Of a DNA stretch of 64,000 nucleotides, positions 20,883 through 29,702 are shown in pieces. Numbering within the stretch: position 1 is the first letter of the stretch; every line of letters begins with the position of its first letter. This DNA comes from Xanthomonas cucurbitae (GTDB taxonomy: Bacteria; Pseudomonadota; Gammaproteobacteria; Xanthomonadales; Xanthomonadaceae). Position numbers and translations under genes: made by a program. The DNA is taken from the NCBI RefSeq assembly GCF_002939885.1, contig NZ_MDED01000008.1, forward strand, positions 62,001 to 126,000, written 5' to 3'. The notes under the pieces were generated by a model that saw only the letters and a program-made list of their open reading frames with translations, searched no databases and was not told the origin of the DNA.

Positions 20883-21483
20883 GCACCCTGCCCCGCAGCG
20901 TCTGCTGGACCGTGGCGACGAAGGCCTGGCACTCGGACAGCACCTTCGCAGTGGTCAGGTAATCCAGATGCCCGCAGGCCGGCGCCAGCTGCACCGGCCC
21001 GCGAAACAACGCACGCGAAATCCAGTCGCTGCGCCCTTGCACGCTATGCAACTGCGCGAACGTGGCCGGGTTGCGGCAGACCGGGCCGTAGGCGAACACC
21101 GCCAGATGCGCGCGCAGCTCCTGCGGCAGCTGCAGCGCAGTGAGCAGCTGCAACCCGCAGCTGCCGGCCAGCAGCACCGTCATCGGCGCCTGCGCAAGCA
21201 GGGCCTGCACGCTCATGCGATCGCTATACGCCACGCGCGCAGCACGCGCGGCCAGGTAATGGCGTGCGTTGGAGACACTGGCGCGCCACAGCGCAACGCG
21301 ACGGTGCGGCGCCATGTCGCTGCGGTACGGGTAATTGCATGCGATCAACTGCCGGCCATCGCCGTGCAGCTGCTGCAGAAAATCGCGTTGCTGCGCACTC
21401 AACGCACAGCTCGCCGGATCGCTCTGCCCGGTGAGAAAGGCGATCTGCACCGCTGGCGCCTCAGTGCGCACGGAAGCGACCAT
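20872..21483 (-). CDS. Small alpha/beta-hydrolase-like protein (hypothetical)
   Basis: 203 residues from the ATG at 21483, which overlaps the end of the GT21-like gene by 23 bp. I do not recognise a named family. A nucleophile-elbow-like TVLLAGSCGLQLL places Ser108 after a hydrophobic strand; Asp153 and His172 (ACGHLDYL) could complete a catalytic triad. This suggests an esterase, thioesterase or acyltransferase, but it is only an inference. It has no signal peptide. Its place between two glycosyltransferases in a chain of overlapping genes suggests it processes the lipid or glycolipid intermediate. Confidence 0.6.
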   Translation of the reverse strand: MVASVRTEAPAVQIAFLTGQSDPASCALSAQQRDFLQQLHGDGRQLIACNYPYRSDMAPHRRVALWRASVSNARHYLAARAARVAYSDRMSVQALLAQAPMTVLLAGSCGLQLLTALQLPQELRAHLAVFAYGPVCRNPATFAQLHSVQGRSDWISRALFRGPVQLAPACGHLDYLTTAKVLSECQAFVATVQQTLRGRVHAH

Positions 21484-22612
21484 CTGCCAGCACGCGGTAA
21501 CGCCGCGTGCGCCAGGCGATGCTGCGTATGCAGGCCGCGTGCAGCAGGTGCAGCGGCTGCAGGCATTCGGCCAGGACCGACAACACCGGCCGGTGACGTA
21601 CCGCACCGGTGCTGCGCCACTGCACCACACACAGCAGCAGCGCGCGCAGCAGCAAGAGCGTCGCCCCGCATGCGATGGACCAGCCACCGGGCTGCACGCA
21701 GATGCCGAGCAACAGGGCCACCAACACCACCGGCGGCAATCCCTGCAGCACCGAGATGGCAGCGGCAATACCGATGCGCTGACGGCGCAGCAGGAGCAAG
21801 GCGAACAGCATCCAGCGATGCATCTGACGGGCATAGCTGGGCAGATCCGGCATGGCGGTGCGCATCGCCACCGGGGCGGTGGATTGCCGGATGCGGCCAC
21901 CACGTTGGCGCACCAGGGCGGCCACGGCCAGATCGTCGGTGAGCTGGTCCAGCAGGCCGGAAAAACCGCCCCAGGCACGCAGGCGCTCGGTCCGCACGGC
22001 GTAGCACATGCCGTTGATGGTCAGCGGCGCGGCGAACGGCAGCCAGCCCAGATAGGTGAGCGCGGCATTGTTGTTGACGAACTGCGCCAGCAGCCGCCCG
22101 GCCAGCGTGTCGCTATCGCGGTAATACGGCAACCCGGTGACCAGGTCGGCGTGCTGCAGATCGCGCAGCAACTGCACCAGCGCAGCAGCGCTCAACTGCG
22201 CATCGTCATCCAGCACCAGACTGATCGGCGCCTGCAGCTGCGCAAGCGCCGCCTGCAACTTCCACGCCTTCGGATTGAGATCCGGCGGCGCAGCGGGCAC
22301 CTGCATGCGGGTGATGCGCACCTGCGGATACAGCGCCACCAGCGCATCAGCCACCGTATTGCCAGCGCGGTCGTCCGCGTCCAGCAGCCACAGGAAGTGC
22401 GCCTGCGGCAGCGCCTGCAGGTTGGCGGCCAGCACCTGCTGCAACTGCGCGTCGCCCCCCAGGATGGGCTGCAGGATCGCCACATCCGCCTGGCGGGCTG
22501 CAGCGCCATGCAACGGCGCCATGCGTGCGCGGTGCATCACCCACAGCGCCGCTGCGGTCTTGACGATAAGCAAGACCAGATAGAGCGCAGCCAGGGCCGA
22601 CACTAGGCCCAT
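21461..22612 (-). CDS. GT21-like membrane glycosyltransferase (ceramide glucosyltransferase type)
   Basis: A 383-residue family 2/21 transferase. It has an N-terminal membrane helix (residues about 4-25), then DAD (79-81), DDD (135-137), TDD (225-227) and QMHRW (263-267), the D1, D2, D3, (Q/R)xxRW signature of GT21 and processive GT2 enzymes. Two or three hydrophobic helices follow at about 275-330. Homologues include ceramide glucosyltransferase and the hopanoid-associated HpnI, which use a lipid acceptor. The ATG at 22612 overlaps the epimerase gene by 10 bp. I infer transfer of a sugar to a membrane lipid, made perhaps by the neighbouring KAS III-like GumO. Confidence 0.82.
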   Translation of the reverse strand: MGLVSALAALYLVLLIVKTAAALWVMHRARMAPLHGAAARQADVAILQPILGGDAQLQQVLAANLQALPQAHFLWLLDADDRAGNTVADALVALYPQVRITRMQVPAAPPDLNPKAWKLQAALAQLQAPISLVLDDDAQLSAAALVQLLRDLQHADLVTGLPYYRDSDTLAGRLLAQFVNNNAALTYLGWLPFAAPLTINGMCYAVRTERLRAWGGFSGLLDQLTDDLAVAALVRQRGGRIRQSTAPVAMRTAMPDLPSYARQMHRWMLFALLLLRRQRIGIAAAISVLQGLPPVVLVALLLGICVQPGGWSIACGATLLLLRALLLCVVQWRSTGAVRHRPVLSVLAECLQPLHLLHAACIRSIAWRTRRYRVLADGRFRAH

Positions 22613-23562
22613 TGCGCCGCCTGCCAGCGGACGAACGCCTCCACGCCCTCGTCCAGACCGACACTGGGCGGCCCCAGATCGGCCAGCGTGCGCCGCGGAT
22701 TGAAGGTCTTGGAATACGCGAACACGCCCACGCCGAAGCGCGTGATCGGCGGCTCGCTGCGCAACCGCAGCAAGCGATACGCGCCCTCCACCACGCTGGC
22801 CATGCGCAGCGCCGTGCCGATGCGCACCTCGCGCTGCGGCAGCGGCAAGTGCAGGCGTGCCAGCACATCCAGCAACAGCTGCTGCAAATCCACCGGCTGC
22901 GCATTGGTGAGGTTGTAGGCGCGCTGCAGCTGCGCTGCGGTGGCGGCGCGGTAGAGGTAATCGCACAGCGCATCAATGTAGATCAGATCGCCGATCACCG
23001 GCTGGGTCTGGCCGACAAACCGCGGCAGCGCGCCCTTGCGGGCCGCCGCGATCACGCGCGGGAACAACACCGTATCGCCAGGCCCGAACACCGCGCGCGG
23101 GCGCAACACTGACCATTGGCCCGGATACGTCTCAAGCAGCGTTTCACCCAGGTACTTGGTCTGCGCATAGGTGTTGACGAAGGCCGGGCCGATCGGGCTG
23201 TCCTCCTCCAGGTCGTACTGATGTTCCTCGCGATAGAACACCGAACTGGACGAGACATACAGCAGGCGCGGGCAACCGTGCCGCCTGCAGAAGTCGATGA
23301 CGTTGGCGGTGGCCTGCACGTTGTGCTGGAGGAACTGCGCGCGCGTTCCCCACGGCGACGCCAGCGCGGCGGCATGGATCACCACATCCGGCTGCCAGTC
23401 CAGCGCGAACGGCTGGCTCAGATCGATGCGGTGATAGTTGGGCAGCGCGCTCGCGCGCCGACCGATGCCATGGATCTCCACACCGGGCCGCCCCTGGAAA
23501 CGCCGCAGGAATGCGCCGCCGACAAAACCGGATGCACCGGTCACGAGAATGCGCAAGCTCAT
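22603..23562 (-). CDS. NAD-dependent epimerase/dehydratase (extended SDR)
   Basis: A 319-residue extended short-chain dehydrogenase. The NAD-binding motif GASGFVG is at 9-15, SSSSVFY contains the catalytic Ser, and Tyr132-x3-Lys136 is the catalytic pair. The start ATG overlaps the gumP stop (ATGA), so translation is probably coupled; an alternative GTG start lies 6 bases upstream. Substrates of the family range from nucleotide sugars to beta-hydroxy acids and sterol-like lipids. Beside a ketosynthase-like gene and glycosyltransferases either a sugar epimerase or a lipid reductase is plausible. Confidence 0.82.
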   Translation of the reverse strand: MSLRILVTGASGFVGGAFLRRFQGRPGVEIHGIGRRASALPNYHRIDLSQPFALDWQPDVVIHAAALASPWGTRAQFLQHNVQATANVIDFCRRHGCPRLLYVSSSSVFYREEHQYDLEEDSPIGPAFVNTYAQTKYLGETLLETYPGQWSVLRPRAVFGPGDTVLFPRVIAAARKGALPRFVGQTQPVIGDLIYIDALCDYLYRAATAAQLQRAYNLTNAQPVDLQQLLLDVLARLHLPLPQREVRIGTALRMASVVEGAYRLLRLRSEPPITRFGVGVFAYSKTFNPRRTLADLGPPSVGLDEGVEAFVRWQAAQWA

Positions 23563-24407
23563 CGCCACTCCGGTTGATAACGGTCAAGACTGGGCTGGCA
23601 GTGCGAAGGCAGGATGACCAGCTCCGGATGCGCCTGCGACAGGCCGTGCAGCTGCCGCACGGTGCGCTGGAAGGCGGGCCAGTCGTGCATCACCAGGCGT
23701 GTGGGCCAGGCCGGCCATTGCAGTGTCTTCCAGGTTGCCGACGACCACACCGCATCTGCGCACAGCAACACCTCGCGGTCCTGTTGATCGCGCAGCCACA
23801 GCCCCATCTGCCCCGGCACATGGCCAGGCAGCGGCACAGCGAGCACGCTACCGTCTTCGAACAGATCGTAGGCAATGCCCAGGCCTTGCCAGGCACCGGT
23901 CAATGCACGCTGCGGCGCCTGTTCGGCAAACTGCATGCGCCGATCGACATCGGCCGGCAGCAGCTGCGGCAACAGCGCGCGGCGCAACCCGCCCAACCGC
24001 GAACAGCGGCGCATCTGCGCATAGTCCGCGCGCAGACAGATGAAACGCGCGTTCGGCAGATCGCGCAGGCCACCGATATGGTCGGCATGGAAATGCGACA
24101 CCAGGCACCAGGCGATCTCGTCCAGCTGCACGCCGCGACGCGCCAGTTGCGCGCCCAGGGTTTCGTGCGCCGGCAGCGTCACCGGCGTGGTCCAGCGATA
24201 CAGGCGTTCCGGCCACGGATCGGTGGCGCGGAAAAAATGCTCCGCATAGCCGGTGTCGTAGAGCAGCGCGCCGCGCTGCGGATGCCGGATCAGCACGCTC
24301 AAGGCCGGAAACTCGACCGCATGCCAATGCCCATCGGCGCGCACCATGCGCTCGCAATGCCGGCAATGGCCGATGCGCAGCAGGTCGAGGGAAACGCGCG
24401 GCGCCAT
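23559..24407 (-). CDS. gumP: GumP, metallo-beta-lactamase-fold hydrolase
   Basis: A 282-residue MBL-fold protein. The metal-binding motif HFHADH spans His105 to His110, followed by PLPGHVPGQMGLW with the third-site His, CADAVW with the bridging Asp and PSHCQP with the last His. The fold is that of lactonases and other hydrolases. Its ATG shares one base with the gumO stop (TGATG). The gene is conventionally counted as part of the gum cluster, but it is not required for the xanthan repeat unit as usually described. I infer a role in a lipid pathway shared with gumO and the four genes that follow. Confidence 0.85.
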   Translation of the reverse strand: MAPRVSLDLLRIGHCRHCERMVRADGHWHAVEFPALSVLIRHPQRGALLYDTGYAEHFFRATDPWPERLYRWTTPVTLPAHETLGAQLARRGVQLDEIAWCLVSHFHADHIGGLRDLPNARFICLRADYAQMRRCSRLGGLRRALLPQLLPADVDRRMQFAEQAPQRALTGAWQGLGIAYDLFEDGSVLAVPLPGHVPGQMGLWLRDQQDREVLLCADAVWSSATWKTLQWPAWPTRLVMHDWPAFQRTVRQLHGLSQAHPELVILPSHCQPSLDRYQPEWR

Positions 24408-25408
24408 CAGTAGCGCAACACCATGCCGCCGATCGCCAAGCCGGCGCCGGTGCCGAGCAAGGCGACCAGCTCGCCGCGCTGCAGTTGCCGATCCACCACG
24501 GCATGATGCAGGGCATGCGGCAACGAGGCGGCCACCTGGTTGCCGGTGGTCGGCAGGATGCGCACCACCTGCTCGGCATGCAGCCCCAGCGCCCGCACCA
24601 CATGCTCCAGGCCACCACCGGAGGCCTGGTGCGGCACCAGCCAGCGCAACGCGGTGGCCGCAACCCCCGCCTCGTCCAGCAGTTGCGTCCAGAACGCTGG
24701 CAGGTGACGCGCGGCAAAGCGGTACGCGCCGCGGCCATCCATCCAGAACAGGCGCGAGGCCGCGGGTGCGCCTGCTTCTCCGTGCGGCGCGCGGGTGCCG
24801 CCGCCGCCGATGCGGCACAGGTCCGCGCCGTTGCCATAACTGGCAAGGCGGCTGGACAGCAACGCCGAGTCCTGGCCTGCACTGCTGCACCCAACCACGA
24901 CCGCGGCAGCGCCATCACCGAACAATCCCGCAGTGCCGGGGACGGCATCATCCAGCCCGGCCGATGCCACTTCGCTGGAGACGATCAACACGCGCCGGTA
25001 GCGGCCCAGGGCCAGCGCACTGGCGGCCATGTCCAGCGCCACCAGGAAGCTCAGGCAGGTGGCATTGACATCGAAGGCGGGAATGCCGGAATCGCCCAAG
25101 CCCAATGCGCGCTGGATCAGCACCGCCTGACAGGGAATCGGTTGCTCCATGACCGCACAGGCCGAGATCAGGCAATCGATCTGGGTTGCGTCGATGCCGG
25201 CAGTGTTCAACGCCTGCCGCGCTGCGGCCGCTCCCATCGACGATGCCGTTTCGCCCTCGCCCACGTAATAACGGGTCACCACACCCAGGCGTGCGGCCGT
25301 GGTTCCGGCCGGCAACTGCCAGCGCGCGTCCAGCGCGAGTGAAGTGACTTCGCGCGCCGGGACATGGCGTCCAGTACCCAGGATGCGCAGCGGCAATGCG
25401 TTCAACAC
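24407..25408 (-). CDS. gumO: GumO, 3-oxoacyl-ACP synthase III-like protein
   Basis: A thiolase-fold KAS III homologue. From the GTG at 25408 it is 333 residues, close to the usual 320-350; no ATG lies near the conserved N-terminus ILGTGRHVPAREV. The FabH triad is present: Cys119 in NATCLSF, His261 in VPHQASGGG and Asn291 in TGNQVAAS. The His and Asn contexts differ slightly from FabH, suggesting a specialised condensing enzyme. It is translationally linked to gumP. It sits in the gum cluster but has no step in known xanthan synthesis. Confidence 0.85.
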   Translation of the reverse strand: MLNALPLRILGTGRHVPAREVTSLALDARWQLPAGTTAARLGVVTRYYVGEGETASSMGAAAARQALNTAGIDATQIDCLISACAVMEQPIPCQAVLIQRALGLGDSGIPAFDVNATCLSFLVALDMAASALALGRYRRVLIVSSEVASAGLDDAVPGTAGLFGDGAAAVVVGCSSAGQDSALLSSRLASYGNGADLCRIGGGGTRAPHGEAGAPAASRLFWMDGRGAYRFAARHLPAFWTQLLDEAGVAATALRWLVPHQASGGGLEHVVRALGLHAEQVVRILPTTGNQVAASLPHALHHAVVDRQLQRGELVALLGTGAGLAIGGMVLRY

Positions 25409-25460
25409 GAAAGCTCTCGGCAAACAAGGCGCGCAGCATACCGTGGCAGCAACGGCCGGC

Positions 25461-25631
25461 CTAACCCCCGCACGACCAGTCGCCCTGCGCGATCGCAGTG
25501 CCATCCGGGAGGCGCGCGACACGGCTCCGGCGACCGGGCGCGACAAGCGCCGCTTCAAACGGCTGCAACCACTGCACAACGACATCGCCGGCGGACTGCA
25601 GCAGGCAATCGCGCGTGCAGACGTGTACCAC
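25461..25631 (-). CDS. Possible small protein between gumN and gumO (hypothetical)
   Basis: An open frame from a GTG at 25631 to a TAG at 25461 encodes about 56 residues, with coding-like third positions and a plausible composition (VVHVCTRDCLLQSAGDVVVQ at the start). It begins 17 bases after the gumN stop. I see no strong ribosome binding site and recognise no family. The 239-bp gumN-gumO gap is otherwise unexplained in a tightly packed cluster. Confidence 0.3.
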   Translation of the reverse strand: MVHVCTRDCLLQSAGDVVVQWLQPFEAALVAPGRRSRVARLPDGTAIAQGDWSCGG

Positions 25632-25647
25632 CCGATGCGTCAGGCGA

Positions 25648-26661
25648 TCAAGGCGCCTCCACCTCGTAGCCGAGCGCCTGCAGGCGGGCCAGATACCCAT
25701 CGGGCGCGGTCAAGCGACTGATCGGCAACACCGCGAAGGTGCTGCGGTTGCGCTGCAACGCGGCACTGGCGATGCCGAGCCAATGCTCGCGCATGCGCCG
25801 CTCCAGATCGTCGATACCGCGTTTCCTGGCCGCCCCGGAACTGGCCATCGCGCTCATGCACGCCGCCTGCGGATCTTCGCGCGGCAACTGGCGCAACGCC
25901 TCGATGTCGCCCACCGACCAGGCATTGGCGCGTTCGACCATGGTGGGCAGATCGCGCTCCACCGTCACCAGGATGCTGCGAAAGCAGCCAGTGTCGTCCA
26001 TGCCGCCAGCACGAAATTCCTTGAGCGCCTGCCGCGGGTCGGTGATCTTGTAGTCCAACGCGGTGGGTGTCGGCTTGATGCCCGCGCGCTTGGCGGCGCG
26101 CTCCACCACCGACCAGATCACCGGCGAGCGGGCCAGGCCCGAGCGTTTCAGCGCCACCTGGTACAACTCGCCAGCGGCCAGCATCGGGCGCTTGCGCTCC
26201 ACGCTGCGGTCGTCGCCGATGTAGCGGGCCTTGGCCACACGCCAGCGCGCGTACAGATCGGGCGGCAATACCTCGCGCAGTTCGCGGCCATCGGCGTTCT
26301 TCATCGCCTTCATCGCCGACGGCAGCAAGGTGAGTTTGCCGAAGAACCCCATGTCCGCATCGACTTGTACGGTCGGCGCCATCAGCACCTGTTGGGACTG
26401 GCCAATGATGGTTTCCACTTCGCTCGATTGCCATTGCAGGCGCTTGGGCAACGGCGACTGCGTGCCCAGGATCCACAACACGTGGTCACCCTTGCTGACC
26501 TTCCACAGGCCCGGCCCGGGCTGCACGCCGCGGACCACCATCGCTTCCAGATCTACCACCGGCGGTGGTGGCGCCGTCTTCGGCGGCAGCGTTTCGCTGG
26601 CCGCCGCCAGCAGCGATACCAGCATCATGCCGACTCCCCATCCCGCTGCCCTGTGTCGCAT
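25648..26661 (-). CDS. gumN: GumN, TraB/GumN-family protein
   Basis: 337 residues, the namesake of the TraB/GumN (TIKI-like) family. From the ATG at 26661 an N-terminal signal peptide is visible (GWGVGMMLVSLLAAASE), followed by a Pro-rich linker, so it is probably periplasmic. Family members usually carry two GxxH metal motifs; here the corresponding positions read GTQS (66-69) and LPIS (312-315), so both His appear to be lost. The C-terminal APDGYLARLQALGYEVE matches the family's end. Its role in gum production is unclear; it lies 137 bp downstream of gumM. Confidence 0.85.
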   Translation of the reverse strand: MRHRAAGWGVGMMLVSLLAAASETLPPKTAPPPPVVDLEAMVVRGVQPGPGLWKVSKGDHVLWILGTQSPLPKRLQWQSSEVETIIGQSQQVLMAPTVQVDADMGFFGKLTLLPSAMKAMKNADGRELREVLPPDLYARWRVAKARYIGDDRSVERKRPMLAAGELYQVALKRSGLARSPVIWSVVERAAKRAGIKPTPTALDYKITDPRQALKEFRAGGMDDTGCFRSILVTVERDLPTMVERANAWSVGDIEALRQLPREDPQAACMSAMASSGAARKRGIDDLERRMREHWLGIASAALQRNRSTFAVLPISRLTAPDGYLARLQALGYEVEAP

Positions 26662-26798
26662 CGCGCATCGCCCCCTGTGTGAGGCGGACATTACGTGAAG
26701 CCAGCACCCGCCGCGTTAGGGAAGCGTTGTGCCACGGCAGCAAGACATGCCATCGACGCTGCATCCCCGCATGCTGGACCAGCAGCGCACGCCGTGGA

Positions 26799-27590
26799 TT
26801 AGGGCAACTGCTTGCCCGCGCGCAGACAGGTGCGGAAGAACACCAGCAGGTCCCAGCTATAGCGCTTGAGCAGGCGACGCGGCTCGTTGAGCAGGCGGTA
26901 CATCCACTCCATGTGCAGGCGGCGCACCCAGTCCGGCGCGCGCCTGGCGGTGCCGGAAAGAAAGTCGAGCAATGCGCCTACCCCGAAGACCAACGGCACC
27001 CGCAATGCGTGGCTATGGTCGAGGATCCAGCGTTCCTGCAACGGATTGCCGAATGCCACCAGCAGCACGTCCGCGCCGGAGCGGTTAATGCGCTCGGCCA
27101 GGCCCTGGCCTGCGGCGGCAAATTCGCCATACCCGTCGCAGATGCCAACCACCTGCTGTCCCAGGGAGTCGGTCAAGGTGGCCGCAGCAGTCTTGCCGAC
27201 ACCGGGCTGCCCGCCCAGCAGAAAGAACTTCAGCGGCTGCGCACTGTGCCGGCATAGGTACGGGATCAGGTCGGTCCCGTTGAGATTGCCGGCAAACCGG
27301 CGCCCATGAATCAGCCGTGCCGCCAGATCCATCCCGATTCCATCGTTGACGATGCGCACACTGGGTTCGCGCATGCGTTTGCGCAGTGCCTGGCACTGCA
27401 CGATGAAATTGGTGTTGGCGAAGAACACCCGGCGCGGCTGCTGCGCCGCCAACGCCTGGAACAGGTCCACCGCGAAGGCTTCCTGAGTGGTGGACAGCAC
27501 CGGAAAGCCGCCCAGTGGAATCACCACGCCCGGCGGTGCCTCGACGGCGGCGGGCGTTGTGTCCATCTGCATGCGCTGGCCTTGCATCAT
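26799..27590 (-). CDS. gumM: GumM, xanthan beta-1,4-glucosyltransferase
   Basis: A 263-residue GT26 (WecG/TagA/CpsF family) enzyme that adds the second glucose, forming cellobiosyl-PP-polyprenol on the cytoplasmic face of the membrane. Visible family blocks include VFFANTNFIVQC, RIVNDGIGMDLAARL with the conserved acidic residue, FFLLGGQPGVGKTAA and LLVAFGNPLQERWI. The C-terminus is basic and Trp/Arg-rich (WVRRLHMEWMYRLLNEPRR), as expected for membrane association. The start is 5 bases after the gumL stop. Confidence 0.95.
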   Translation of the reverse strand: MMQGQRMQMDTTPAAVEAPPGVVIPLGGFPVLSTTQEAFAVDLFQALAAQQPRRVFFANTNFIVQCQALRKRMREPSVRIVNDGIGMDLAARLIHGRRFAGNLNGTDLIPYLCRHSAQPLKFFLLGGQPGVGKTAAATLTDSLGQQVVGICDGYGEFAAAGQGLAERINRSGADVLLVAFGNPLQERWILDHSHALRVPLVFGVGALLDFLSGTARRAPDWVRRLHMEWMYRLLNEPRRLLKRYSWDLLVFFRTCLRAGKQLP

Positions 27591-27594
27591 CGAA

Positions 27595-28389
27595 TCACCA
27601 AAGGTCGTAAGGGAAGGCAGCCAGCAAGCCGGACTGCAGTTTTTCGAGGTCGAAGCTGCCGTTGCCCCCCAGCGCCAGGCACTCTTCCACGTTATTGCCC
27701 GAATGCCACTGGGTGCGCCCGGTGCCGTAGTAATAGTCGTCGTACTTGAAGCGGTCTTCGCCATTGCCCCAGTCCAGGTAGACCGCCGGGATGCCATAGG
27801 CCTCGGCCAGGATCAGACCATGCAACGAACTACTGACCACCAGCTCCGCGCCCAACAAGCGGCTTGTGAATGTTGCCGGCTTGACGTCCGGGAACACCAG
27901 GTGATCGGCGTAGGCGCTGTATTTTTCAACCGGCTCGTTGAAATGCGGAACGATGGCGAACGGACGTTTCTGCACCTCGCCCAGCGCCTCGGCGGGAAAG
28001 AACATCGGGGTCAACAGGCCCGGGTCGCCATAGACCTCCGGCACCGCGATGCCACGATCCAGCAGGAATTGGCGGGTCTTGGGCCCACGGACTGCACGCA
28101 CGTCCAGCGTGCTGAAGGTATTGCGCTCGGCGGGAATCTTGCCGTTGATGCCGCTGCCCCAGACGGTGTCGCCGTCCTTGGCGAAATGCAGCACCGACCC
28201 GATTGCGATGAGCTTCTTGCTGAGATCGTGTTTTTCGATCAGCGTCTTGTCCTGCAACGACAGCACGCAGGAGACGATCACCTTGGACAGGTGGTCGCCC
28301 ATGTTGACGCCCGCATTCTTCGGCTTCCACCAGAACAGTGCACGACGTTCTGCGTGTTCCACCCACTTCTGCAGCAAAGCGTTGGCCAT
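27595..28389 (-). CDS. gumL: GumL, xanthan ketal pyruvate transferase
   Basis: A 264-residue polysaccharide pyruvyl transferase that adds a 4,6-ketal pyruvate to the terminal mannose of the xanthan side chain using phosphoenolpyruvate. The chosen start gives MANALLQKWVEHAERR, matching the known length. Family hallmarks are NMGDHLSK near the N-terminus, VRAVRGPKTR, YGDPGLL and VVSSSLHGLILAEAYGIP. Pyruvylation contributes negative charge and viscosity to the polymer. Confidence 0.95.
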   Translation of the reverse strand: MANALLQKWVEHAERRALFWWKPKNAGVNMGDHLSKVIVSCVLSLQDKTLIEKHDLSKKLIAIGSVLHFAKDGDTVWGSGINGKIPAERNTFSTLDVRAVRGPKTRQFLLDRGIAVPEVYGDPGLLTPMFFPAEALGEVQKRPFAIVPHFNEPVEKYSAYADHLVFPDVKPATFTSRLLGAELVVSSSLHGLILAEAYGIPAVYLDWGNGEDRFKYDDYYYGTGRTQWHSGNNVEECLALGGNGSFDLEKLQSGLLAAFPYDLW

Positions 28390-28435
28390 TTCCAAGGGTC
28401 TCCTGTGTACAAACGTGCGAGGTGCGCCGCATTGG

Positions 28436-29638
28436 TCAATGCGAAAGCGCGGCCTCCGAGGAAGCACGCGCGGCGGCGCCGATGTGCTGCGGATACAAAC
28501 GGGTTTCCGGATACGCGGCCGGATCGAGCACGCGGTCGGTGGTGTCCGACCAGTTCAGGCACTGGCGGTAGCGCACATGCGGCGCATCCAGCGCCAAGCT
28601 GATCGCGGCAACGATCGACTCTGCATTACCGGGGGTATAGCCAAAGCGGGACTGGTAGGGCCCGACCACGACGTTGGGACACACGGCCGGCAAACCGAAG
28701 AAGTCGTACTGCAGCAGCTTCATCGAGCTGTCAGCCAGGTAGACCGGCACCTGTTCCGACGCATACGGCGCAATGCCCAAACGCGCGTGCTTGATGTAGC
28801 CGATGGTCTCGGCGTGCTTCATCTCACCATAGACGATGACGTTGTCGCCGTAGCCTGGGTGACGGCCCATGCCTGAGCCGATCACATGGAACGTGACCTG
28901 CGGGAACGCCTTGCTGGCAACCACGAAGAAGTCCGGATCGAACAACATCGACCCCACCGCCACTGCATGGATTCCCTCGCCATACGGCGATCGGTCTCCC
29001 AGTTGGTCCAGGTTGTGATCCACGCCATGGCCTACGTGGTAGACATTGTCGCGGCTGGCGATTTCCTCCGCCATGGCCGGCGATACCAGCGCAATCACAT
29101 CCAGCGAGGACGCCACCCGATCGAACTCACGTTCGATATAGGACGCCACGTTGATCGTGCTCAGGCCATCGGAAGCCCGATATACCAGCTTGGCTGCGGG
29201 GTTGGTGCGCTTGGCCAGTTCGATGAACGCCACCGCGATACCGCTTTCAAACACGATGACGTCGGCGTCGCGCATCCAGTCGAGCAACTGGCGCGGTGGA
29301 TGCGCGGCATACCAGCGAAACATCGCATCCTCGACCGAGCGCAACCATGCGCGACGCGTATTGAAGGGATGCACCGCAGTACGCCACAGATAGCAATCCA
29401 CGCCCTTATGCGACACCACGGTGTTGGCAGTCTCATCGAGTGGCAAGCGCGCGTCGCCCTTCATCCGCGACAGGCGGCTGTAGCGCAGCGAGAAGAACCG
29501 CGTGGTGCCACGCTGCGCGAGCTGATCGGTGATGAAATGGATGTTGGCGCGGCGCGGCGTGCGGTAATCGTGGGCGGACAAGACCAGGTAGCAAGGCCGG
29601 CGAATGCCGGAAGCAGCGGCGGCGGATGTGTCGCTCAT
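28436..29638 (-). CDS. gumK: GumK, xanthan beta-1,2-glucuronosyltransferase
   Basis: A 400-residue membrane-associated GT-B enzyme (family GT70) that transfers glucuronic acid to the lipid-linked mannosyl-cellobiose. Numbering matches the crystallised X. campestris protein: Asp157, the reported catalytic base, falls in YRASDGLS. The C-terminal donor domain includes [13 protein letters not shown] and [20 protein letters not shown] 64-bp gap precedes it, and a secondary promoter ahead of gumK has been reported in X. campestris. Confidence 0.97.
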   Translation of the reverse strand: MSDTSAAAASGIRRPCYLVLSAHDYRTPRRANIHFITDQLAQRGTTRFFSLRYSRLSRMKGDARLPLDETANTVVSHKGVDCYLWRTAVHPFNTRRAWLRSVEDAMFRWYAAHPPRQLLDWMRDADVIVFESGIAVAFIELAKRTNPAAKLVYRASDGLSTINVASYIEREFDRVASSLDVIALVSPAMAEEIASRDNVYHVGHGVDHNLDQLGDRSPYGEGIHAVAVGSMLFDPDFFVVASKAFPQVTFHVIGSGMGRHPGYGDNVIVYGEMKHAETIGYIKHARLGIAPYASEQVPVYLADSSMKLLQYDFFGLPAVCPNVVVGPYQSRFGYTPGNAESIVAAISLALDAPHVRYRQCLNWSDTTDRVLDPAAYPETRLYPQHIGAAARASSEAALSH

Positions 29639-29702
29639 GGGCCGTGTCCTATGAATGAGTGAGAGAAAGCATGCCTGAGGACAGGAGAAGACGATGTCGA
29701 TC

